Origin: Planctomycetota bacterium
Lineage (GTDB): Bacteria; Planctomycetota; Planctomycetia; Pirellulales; Lacipirellulaceae
Assembly (NCBI GenBank): GCA_022615465.1
Contig: JAKEGR010000265.1
Coordinates: 1-6,866 of the forward strand
DNA: 6,866 bases
Reading direction: 5' to 3'
A program made the position numbers and the translations under genes. Below the pieces are notes generated by a model that made no database searches, was not told the DNA's origin, and saw only the letters and a program-made list of their open reading frames with translations. Positions 1-5,336 of this stretch are shown piece by piece (within the stretch, counting starts at the first letter, position 1; each line of letters opens with the position of its first letter).

Positions 1-1080
1 ATCTTCGTGCCCGACGACCTCCGCCACGAAGATACCGTGTTGCTGTACATCACGGGTGGCAAGATCGGCGACAGGCCGGACGACGGCGACCTCGCGATGG
101 GCTACCAGTTGGCCAAGCTGGCTCAGGCGCCCGTGGCGTTTGTTCATCAGGTTCCCAATCAGCCCCTGCTGGGCGATAAGGTCGAGGACGATCTGATCAG
201 CGAGACCTTTCTGCGTTACTTGGACACCAAAGACGCCAAGTGGCCCCTCCTGTTCCCGATGGTGAAGAGCGCGGTTCGGGCCATGGACGCCATCCAGGAA
301 ATCGCTCAGCAGAAACATGGTGCCACGATCAATCGCTTCGTCGTGACCGGCGGATCGAAACGCGGCTGGACCACTTGGCTCTCCGCGGTGGTCGATGATC
401 GCGTCACCGGCATCGCGCCGATCGTCATCGACACGCTCAATCTGCCGACCCAAATGGAGCATCAGAAAAATACGTGGGGGGAATACAGTGAACAAATCGC
501 CGATTATTCCTCGAAGGGTCTCATCGATGTCATGCTGAATCATCCGGAGAATCCCCTCTGGCGCTGGGTGGACCCGTACACCTATCGGTCGCAACTCGAC
601 TTGCCAAAACTTCTCATCAATGGGACGAACGACCGTTATTGGGTCATTGATGCGATGAACCTGTACTGGGACGGTCTGGTAGGGGAGAAGCATGTCTTGT
701 ACGTCCCGAATGCAGGCCATGGGCTAGATGATGGCCGGAAGGCCGCGCTCACGACGCTGGCCGTCTTCACGCAGCATGTTGCCCAAGGAGAACCGTTGCC
801 GGAATTGACCTGGAAGCATGAGGACAACGGGGGCCAGATGCAGTTGGTCGTCCAGTCAGACCCAGCGCCGAAGGCCGTCCGCCTGTGGACTGCCCACTCG
901 GAGGACAAGGATTTTCGGCCCGACAAGTGGGAGGCGACGGATATCTCCGCCGACGGCGACGGCGCTTACATTGGCAAGGTTGAGAAGCCAGCAACAGGCC
1001 ACGTGGCGTTTTTTGCCGAAGCGACGTACGCCTTTGGCCCGATCGAGTACGGCCTGTCGACGCAAATGCGTCAGGAGTAA
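1..1080 (+). CDS. PqaA-family (PhoPQ-activated pathogenicity-related) alpha/beta hydrolase, 5'-truncated by window edge
   Basis: The frame is open from base 1, so the gene begins upstream; the GTG at 7 is most likely an internal Val codon. What remains, about 359 residues, has an alpha/beta-hydrolase core and a C-terminal beta-rich region. Numbering from the codon at 7, the nucleophile elbow is GGSKRG with Ser117 (codon 355-357), the probable acid is Asp209 in GTNDRYW, and the probable base is His238 in NAGHGL. This spacing, the Trp-rich WRWVDPYTYR segment and the final ~90-residue beta domain match the PhoPQ-activated pathogenicity-related family. That family is named after Salmonella PqaA, is common in planctomycetes and has no defined substrate. 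Family members usually carry an N-terminal signal peptide, which cannot be seen here. A 102-nt gap separates it from the deaminase gene, so it may not belong to the downstream operon. The family call is firm; the function is unknown. Confidence 0.85.
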   Translation: MFVPDDLRHEDTVLLYITGGKIGDRPDDGDLAMGYQLAKLAQAPVAFVHQVPNQPLLGDKVEDDLISETFLRYLDTKDAKWPLLFPMVKSAVRAMDAIQEIAQQKHGATINRFVVTGGSKRGWTTWLSAVVDDRVTGIAPIVIDTLNLPTQMEHQKNTWGEYSEQIADYSSKGLIDVMLNHPENPLWRWVDPYTYRSQLDLPKLLINGTNDRYWVIDAMNLYWDGLVGEKHVLYVPNAGHGLDDGRKAALTTLAVFTQHVAQGEPLPELTWKHEDNGGQMQLVVQSDPAPKAVRLWTAHSEDKDFRPDKWEATDISADGDGAYIGKVEKPATGHVAFFAEATYAFGPIEYGLSTQMRQE

Positions 1081-1182
1081 TTCGGCGTTCGACAGGTCAG
1101 AATTCAACGCACCTGCGCATCCACGGCGCGTCGGCGAGGTCGTGGACAGCATTCCCGTGAAACACGTGTTGATCCGGCCGCG

Positions 1183-1653
1183 ATGGAACCTGCCGAATTG
1201 ATGCAATTAGCGATCGCGAAGTGCCGCCAGGGCCTGGCGGCGGGCCAAAGCCCGTTTGGCTGCGCCATTGCCCGCGGAAACCAGGTTGTTGCCTGCGCAC
1301 ACAACCGCGTCCTGCTCACGTCGGACATCACGGCCCATGCCGAGATGAACGCCATCCGCGAGGCGTGCCAGGAGGTGGGCAATATCTTTCTCGACGGGGC
1401 GATCGTGGCGACGACCTGCGAGCCTTGCCCGATGTGCATGGCCGCTTTGCACTGGGCCCGCGTCGACACGGTCTACTACGGTGCGACGATTGCCGACGCC
1501 GATGCGGCCGGATTTAATGAACTGCAACTGCCGGCGGCCGAACTCCTGCGTCTCGGCCGGAGCGCAATCAAACTGGTGCCCGGCGTTCTCGCCGAGGAAT
1601 GCCGCGGTTTGTTTGCACAATGGCAAGCCAATCCGGATCGGCGTGTTTATTAG
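1183..1653 (+). CDS. Zinc-dependent nucleobase/nucleoside deaminase, guanine deaminase-like (CDA superfamily)
   Basis: This 156-residue protein is a cytidine/deoxycytidylate deaminase-fold enzyme that hydrolytically removes an exocyclic amino group. The zinc site is complete: His52-Ala-Glu54, with Glu54 as the proton shuttle, and Pro81-Cys82-Pro-Met-Cys85. Asn41 lies where substrate-contacting Asn residues occur in this family. The length of 156 residues, the AGF segment after the core (109-111) and the C-terminal FxxWxxN...Y ending at Tyr156 resemble Bacillus subtilis GuaD, whose C-terminus closes over the active site. This favours guanine deaminase (guanine to xanthine plus ammonia) over tRNA adenosine deaminase TadA. 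The Asp-Asp that I recall after GF in GuaD is Asn112-Glu113 here, so the exact base is uncertain. The ATG at 1183 places the usual few residues before the first helix; the ATG at 1201 would clip it. No good Shine-Dalgarno is visible. The setting next to AMP nucleosidase and PNP genes supports a purine-salvage role. Confidence 0.92.
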   Translation: MEPAELMQLAIAKCRQGLAAGQSPFGCAIARGNQVVACAHNRVLLTSDITAHAEMNAIREACQEVGNIFLDGAIVATTCEPCPMCMAALHWARVDTVYYGATIADADAAGFNELQLPAAELLRLGRSAIKLVPGVLAEECRGLFAQWQANPDRRVY

Positions 1654-1752
1654 CGTGAGCTACAATGGATAAGGGATCCGAGTGGGTGCGTGATCGAATC
1701 AATACCACCCCCGCACCACGGCATTCATGCCGAACCTTGTAAGTTCCGCGCC

Positions 1753-2526
1753 ATGGTTTCGAAAGCCGAAATCGCCTCCGATTGGCTCAGTCGCTACACC
1801 GGGATGCCGCTGGACCGGTTTGGTGACTATGTGCTGCTCACGAATTTCCGTGACCACGTGCAGCGTTTTGCCGCCCGCTTTCGTTGCGATATCTACGGCG
1901 ACAATCGGCCGATGCAGGCCGCAACGAACGATGCCGGCCTGACCATCATCAACTTCGGTATCGGATCGCCGAATGCCGCGACCATCATGGACCTCCTTAC
2001 CGCGCATCACCCGGAGGCGGTGCTGTTCTTGGGCAAGTGTGGCGGGCTAAAACACTCGACCGAGATTGGTCATTTTATTTTGCCGATCGGCGCGATCCGT
2101 GGCGAGGGAACGTCGGACGACTATCTCCCGCCGCTGGTGCCGGCGTTGCCGTCGTTCAAGCTCCATAAGTTTGTGTCGGAAAAGCTGGTTGAACGCGGCT
2201 TCGAGTACCGCACGGGCGTCGTCTACACGACCAACCGCCGCGTGTGGGAGCACGACCTCAAGTTTCGCGAGCAGCTTGAGGAGTACACGCCGATCGCCAT
2301 CGACATGGAAACAGCCACCATTTTCGTCGTCGGGCACAAGAATCAAATCGCCCGCGGCGCTTTGCTTCTCGTCTCGGATAAACCGCTCACGCCTGAGGGG
2401 GTCAAGACCGGCGAGAGTGATGCCCGCGTCTCCCGCGACTGGTCTGAAGTTCACCTTTCGATCGGCATCGACTCGCTCACCGAGATCGGCGAAAAAGGGG
2501 AGCAAATCAAGCACTTTCAGTACTGA
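1753..2526 (+). CDS. amn: AMP nucleosidase, short form without the regulatory domain
   Basis: This 257-residue enzyme belongs to the nucleoside phosphorylase/nucleosidase (NP-I) superfamily. It is predicted to hydrolyse AMP to adenine and ribose 5-phosphate in the cytoplasm. Landmarks are the N-terminal WLSRYTGMPLDRFG segment (11-24) and LLTNF (28-32), both typical of the bacterial AMP nucleosidase group. NFGIGSPNA and FLGKCGG form the phosphate/ribose side, IDMETA (183-188) carries the ribose-contacting Met185-Glu186, and SDKP contains the probable catalytic Asp209. The E. coli Amn protein is nearly twice as long and has an N-terminal regulatory domain that is absent here; the length matches the short Bacteroides-type proteins. 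I chose the ATG at 1753 because the protein then starts just before the conserved WLSRYTG block. A GTG at 1690 would add 21 residues of low-complexity, Pro/His-containing sequence with no family support. Neither start has a clear ribosome-binding site. The gene follows the deaminase by 99 nt. Confidence 0.9.
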   Translation: MVSKAEIASDWLSRYTGMPLDRFGDYVLLTNFRDHVQRFAARFRCDIYGDNRPMQAATNDAGLTIINFGIGSPNAATIMDLLTAHHPEAVLFLGKCGGLKHSTEIGHFILPIGAIRGEGTSDDYLPPLVPALPSFKLHKFVSEKLVERGFEYRTGVVYTTNRRVWEHDLKFREQLEEYTPIAIDMETATIFVVGHKNQIARGALLLVSDKPLTPEGVKTGESDARVSRDWSEVHLSIGIDSLTEIGEKGEQIKHFQY

Positions 2527-2538
2527 TTCCATTGGGAG

Positions 2539-2564
2539 AGCGGGCATGGTATCCTGCCCTCGCT
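2539..2564 (+). other. Imperfect GC-rich hairpin just downstream of the AMP nucleosidase stop
   Basis: An imperfect inverted repeat begins 12 nt after the TGA at 2524-2526. AGCG at 2539-2542 pairs with CGCT at 2561-2564, GGCA at 2543-2546 with TGCC at 2555-2558, and GG with CC at 2548-2549/2553-2554 around a TAT loop. Bulges fall at 2547 and 2559-2560. No T-run follows, so it does not meet the rule for an intrinsic terminator. It could be an mRNA 3'-end or processing structure, or chance. Confidence 0.3.
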
Positions 2565-2629
2565 TGGAGGACGGTGATTCCATGTCGCAGGGATCGCGGC
2601 GGTCAGGAGGTCGGGGAAATTTTCCGACT

Positions 2630-2634
2630 GGAGG
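2630..2634 (+). promoter_or_regulatory. Strong Shine-Dalgarno deciding the GTG start of the DUF1559 gene
   Basis: GGAGG lies 9 nt before the GTG at 2644. That frame has a stop at 2575-2577 and no other start codon between the stop and 2644, so this motif and the frame together fix the start. It is the best-placed ribosome-binding site in the window. Confidence 0.7.
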
Positions 2635-2643
2635 CCGATATCC

Positions 2644-3663
2644 GTGGCTACGCTCTCCCGTTATCAACAGCTTTCGCCCAGGTTCACGAATCGCTGGGCC
2701 GGCATCTCGCTTGTTGAATTGCTTGTCGCCCTGGCGATCATCGGCATTTTGTTAGCCCTGTTGCTGCCAGCGGTGCAGTCGGCCCGTGAACATGGGCGAC
2801 GTTCTCAATGCCAGAATCATCTCCGCAATCTGGCGCTGGCGGCGATTCAGTTTGAGGTTTTGCGGCAGCATTTTCCTCCAGCGGCCCAAATCCGAGAGGA
2901 CAAAGGCGGCACGTTGCCCCCTGGAGCAAAACCAGTGCTCGCTCGACACAACGGCATCTCACTGCTCTTGCCCCATTTCGAGGAGAGCAGCACGTTTGAC
3001 CAGATCAACTTCGAATGGGACTGGAACCATCCCGTCAACGTCGATTTCACCAAGCAGCATCTGGGCGGGATTCTCCTTTGCCCTTCCGCGCCGAGTGGAC
3101 GCGAGCATCGCCATGTCACCGATTACATCGCCGCCACACGGATCGTCGTCAAACCGGCCGGTGGCTATCGCAGCCTGAAGCCATTGATTGATGCGGGGAC
3201 AATCGATGGCAAGAACCTCGCCGCCGATGGCTCGCGAGTGTGGGACGGGCTGCTGCAGATTGACAAGGTGACTGCCAATCCGTCAGGCAGAATTCTCGCT
3301 CAGGATCGGCGGCGAGTGGCCACGGCGCACGTCAAGGATGGCCTGGCCCATACATGGATGTGGTTCGAGTCGGCCGGCAAACCGTTTATTTACGAAGAAG
3401 GGTTTTGCGTTGGAGAAAACACCAGCGTCAACAGCCGCTTTCGCTGGGCCAGCCCGGAAACCTGGATGGCCATCAACGACTTTTGCGGCAACGGCAAGAT
3501 CATCAATTGCGACAATATCTCGAAGCCCTACAGCTTCCATTTCGGCGGCACGAACATTGCCTATGCCGACGCCTCGGTTCGTTTTCACACGGACGACATG
3601 GACCCACAATTGTTTGTCGCCCGGTTGACGATCGACGGCCGGGAGATCGTACCAGACAATTGA
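2644..3663 (+). CDS. DUF1559 (SBP_bac_10) protein with prepilin-type N-terminal cleavage/methylation domain
   Basis: This 339-residue protein starts with a class III (type IV pilin-like) signal. A short basic leader ends at Gly20, followed by ISLVELLVALAIIGI (21-35) and more hydrophobic residues to about 44, with the conserved Glu at +5 (Glu25) after the cleavage site. Prepilin peptidase would cut after Gly20 and the helix would anchor the protein in the inner membrane or a pseudopilus. LLPAVQSARE...RRSQCQNHLRNL (40-63) is the classic start of a planctomycete DUF1559 domain. Near the C-terminus the family's H-x9-DG motif appears as His299-x9-Asp309-Ala310, so Gly is replaced by Ala, followed by SVRF. 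Planctomycete genomes carry many such genes, and their roles are largely undefined; pseudopilus or secretion-associated functions are proposed from the N-terminus. It starts with GTG behind a strong GGAGG and sits between two nucleotide-metabolism genes with no evident functional tie. The family is certain; the role is unknown. Confidence 0.93.
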   Translation: MATLSRYQQLSPRFTNRWAGISLVELLVALAIIGILLALLLPAVQSAREHGRRSQCQNHLRNLALAAIQFEVLRQHFPPAAQIREDKGGTLPPGAKPVLARHNGISLLLPHFEESSTFDQINFEWDWNHPVNVDFTKQHLGGILLCPSAPSGREHRHVTDYIAATRIVVKPAGGYRSLKPLIDAGTIDGKNLAADGSRVWDGLLQIDKVTANPSGRILAQDRRRVATAHVKDGLAHTWMWFESAGKPFIYEEGFCVGENTSVNSRFRWASPETWMAINDFCGNGKIINCDNISKPYSFHFGGTNIAYADASVRFHTDDMDPQLFVARLTIDGREIVPDN

Positions 3664-3722
3664 TTCGGACACCGTCCAGCGGTAAACTTCGAAAGCGATC
3701 GGTATCGACAACCAGGCTGCCC

Positions 3723-3727
3723 AAGGA
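3723..3727 (+). promoter_or_regulatory. Shine-Dalgarno supporting the GTG start of deoC
   Basis: AAGGA lies 7 nt before the GTG at 3735. The deoC frame is open much further upstream, into the DUF1559 gene, so this site and the family N-terminus together define the start. The overlapping ATG at 3728 is out of frame. Confidence 0.6.
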
Positions 3728-3734
3728 TGCGATA

Positions 3735-4448
3735 GTGACTGATTCCGTTGTCAAGCTGATCGATCATTCCGTCTTGCAGCCCACCCACACGGACAACGAT
3801 GTGTTGGCGGCGTGTGTCCTCTGCGCCGAATTGGGCGTGGCCAGCGTCTGCGTGAAGCCGTCGCACGTGCCTTTAGCGGCGGAACACTTGCGCGGGTCGT
3901 CAATCCTTGTGAGCACGGTGATAGGCTTCCCGCACGGCGGCACTTCAACCGGAGCCAAAGTCGCCGAAACCGAAATGGCATGTACCCAGGGCGCCAGCGA
4001 AGTCGACATGGTTGTAAACATCGGCAAGATACTGTCTGGTGATTGGGCGGATGTCGAACGCGACATCCGCGCGGTGATCGAGGCAGCCGGCCAACGCGGC
4101 GCGACCACCAAGGTGGTTCTTGAAACCGGTTTGCTGCCGAGCGATGATCTGAAAGTCCGTCTCTGCCAACTCAGCGAAGCAGCGGGGGCGGCGTTTGTAA
4201 AAACTTCAACTGGTTTCGGTTACGCGAAGCGGCCCGACGGCTCGCTGGCCGCTACCGGTGCCACGGAACACGATGTGCGTTTGATGCGGGCCAACTGCGG
4301 TTCGTCGGTCCAGGTGAAAGCATCTGGCGGAATTCGCACGTACGACGACGCGCGGCGGTTTGTGGAACTTGGAGCCACGCGGCTCGGCACAAGCAGCACC
4401 AAAGAAATCGCCGCCGGCGAACAAGAGCACAACGCCGCAAATTATTGA
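3735..4448 (+). CDS. deoC: Deoxyribose-phosphate aldolase DeoC
   Basis: This is a 237-residue class I aldolase with a TIM-barrel fold. It cleaves 2-deoxyribose 5-phosphate to acetaldehyde and glyceraldehyde 3-phosphate, the last step of deoxynucleoside catabolism. The N-terminus shows LIDHSVLQP (8-16), and VIGFPHG (62-68) is the expected barrel strand. Asp91 in EVDMVVNIG is the catalytic acid. Lys156 in FVKTSTGFG is the Schiff-base lysine, and Lys195 in VKASGGIR is the second conserved lysine. The length is normal for the family (about 220-260). The frame continues upstream to 3354, but that part overlaps the DUF1559 gene and encodes nothing DeoC-like. The GTG at 3735 starts just ahead of the conserved IDH block and has AAGGA 7 nt before it. 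The gene lies 71 nt after DUF1559 and 48 nt before the first PNP gene. Its substrate would come from the neighbouring phosphorylases through a phosphopentomutase not seen here. Confidence 0.97.
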   Translation: MTDSVVKLIDHSVLQPTHTDNDVLAACVLCAELGVASVCVKPSHVPLAAEHLRGSSILVSTVIGFPHGGTSTGAKVAETEMACTQGASEVDMVVNIGKILSGDWADVERDIRAVIEAAGQRGATTKVVLETGLLPSDDLKVRLCQLSEAAGAAFVKTSTGFGYAKRPDGSLAATGATEHDVRLMRANCGSSVQVKASGGIRTYDDARRFVELGATRLGTSSTKEIAAGEQEHNAANY

Positions 4449-4479
4449 TCCATCCATGAGGTACGAATTCACCCATTAC

Positions 4480-4484
4480 GGAGG
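4480..4484 (+). promoter_or_regulatory. Shine-Dalgarno that bears on the first PNP start
   Basis: GGAGG is only 3 nt before the ATG at 4488, which is too close for normal initiation. It is 9 nt before the in-frame GTG at 4494 and 12 nt before the in-frame ATG at 4497. Together with the length of the downstream paralogue this argues for initiation at 4494 or 4497. Confidence 0.6.
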
Positions 4485-4496
4485 TCGATGAGAGTG

Positions 4497-5330
4497 ATGC
4501 TGGAACTGTATGACCAAATCGAGTCGGCCGCAGATGCGATCCGGGCAAGTTGGCCGGAAACGCCGCATGCCGGCATTATTCTCGGCACCGGCCTTGGCAG
4601 CCTGTCGGGACAAATCGAGATCGCCGCCGCGATCGATTACGAAGCGATTCCCCACTTTCTGAAATCGACCGCCACGAGTCATCGCGGCCGGCTGGTATGT
4701 GGACGGTTGGAGGGCGTGCCGGTGATAGCGATGGAGGGCCGCTTCCATCAGTACGAAGGCTATTCGCTGCAGAAGATCACGCTGCCGGTCCGCGTGATGA
4801 AACGGCTCGGAGCCAAGCTGCTCATCACCTCGCAGGCCGTGGGTGGCATGAACCCGTATTATCGGCCGGGCGACGTGATGATTATCGACGACCACATCAA
4901 CCTGATGAGTGACAACCCGCTTGTCGGGATCAACGACGACCGGCTCGGCCCGCGGTTCCCGGACATGTCGGCCCCGTACGATGCCGTGCTGATCGAAAAA
5001 GGGCTGGAAATCGCCCGGCGAGAGAACTTCAACGTCCACCGCGGCGTGACCGTCGCCGTGACCGGGCCAAACTTGGAGACGCGGGCCGAATACCGCTTTC
5101 TGCGTCGCATTGGCGCCGATGTCGTCGGCATGTCGACCGTGCCCGAGGTGATTGTCGCTGTCCACTGCGGTCTGCGTGTATTCGGCCTGTCGGTGATTTC
5201 CGACATGTGTCTGCCTGACGCGCTCGAGCCGGCTGACATCGACAGGATTATCGCCTTCGCCAATTCGGCAGAGCCGAAATTGCGGGCACTTGTTTGCGGC
5301 ATTTTGAAGCACGACGCGGCCGGACGATAA
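4497..5330 (+). CDS. Purine nucleoside phosphorylase, trimeric (PNP/MTAP) type, copy A with Asp at the base-specificity position
   Basis: This 277-residue enzyme is of the class I trimeric PNP type. It is predicted to phosphorolyse purine (deoxy)nucleosides to a free base and (deoxy)ribose 1-phosphate. Conserved parts are GTGLG (30-34), SHRGRL with His62, EGRFHQYEGY (80-89) with Arg82, His84 and Tyr86, the GGMNP loop (116-120), GPNLETRAE (190-198) with Glu194, and GMSTVPEVIV (211-220). It departs from usual PNPs at three places: Gln113 and Val115 in the phosphate loop, usually Asn and Ala; Asp236 in SVISDMC, where human PNP has the 6-oxopurine-specifying Asn243; and Ile248-Asp-Arg, resembling methylthioadenosine phosphorylase. 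An adenosine- or MTA-type substrate is therefore plausible but unproven. I chose the ATG at 4497 because GGAGG spacing favours it over 4488 and it makes the protein exactly as long as copy B. Using 4488 would give 280 residues. Copy B starts 6 nt after its stop, so the two are surely co-transcribed. Confidence 0.94.
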   Translation: MLELYDQIESAADAIRASWPETPHAGIILGTGLGSLSGQIEIAAAIDYEAIPHFLKSTATSHRGRLVCGRLEGVPVIAMEGRFHQYEGYSLQKITLPVRVMKRLGAKLLITSQAVGGMNPYYRPGDVMIIDDHINLMSDNPLVGINDDRLGPRFPDMSAPYDAVLIEKGLEIARRENFNVHRGVTVAVTGPNLETRAEYRFLRRIGADVVGMSTVPEVIVAVHCGLRVFGLSVISDMCLPDALEPADIDRIIAFANSAEPKLRALVCGILKHDAAGR

Positions 5331-5336
5331 GCGACC

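Noticed and set aside
1120..1146. TCCACG...CGTGGA inverted repeat after the PqaA-family gene as a terminator.
   Set aside because: The 15-nt loop is large, the stem has 6 bp, and no T-run follows.
1161..1170. Perfect 10-bp palindrome AACACGTGTT just upstream of the deaminase start.
   Set aside because: Several 10-bp palindromes are expected by chance in a window of this size, and no second copy or promoter elements accompany it.
1661..1666. TACAAT, resembling a -10 promoter box after the deaminase stop.
   Set aside because: No acceptable -35 hexamer lies at 16-18 nt upstream, and a single hexamer match carries little weight.
1719..1732. CGGCAT-TC-ATGCCG dyad about 20 nt upstream of the AMP nucleosidase ATG.
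   Set aside because: Six-base arms with a 2-nt spacer are within chance expectation, and the loop is too small for an RNA hairpin. I cannot support an operator.
3354..3734. Upstream extension of the deoC frame into the DUF1559 gene.
   Set aside because: The extension overlaps DUF1559 coding sequence out of frame, has no DeoC-like residues, and DeoC starts naturally at the GTG at 3735 behind AAGGA.
4404..4445. C-terminal tail of DeoC as a possible microcompartment encapsulation peptide, since planctomycetes can carry aldehyde-processing microcompartments.
   Set aside because: The tail after the last conserved segment is only about 14 residues, polar, and shows no amphipathic helix or linker. 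No shell-protein gene is in the window.
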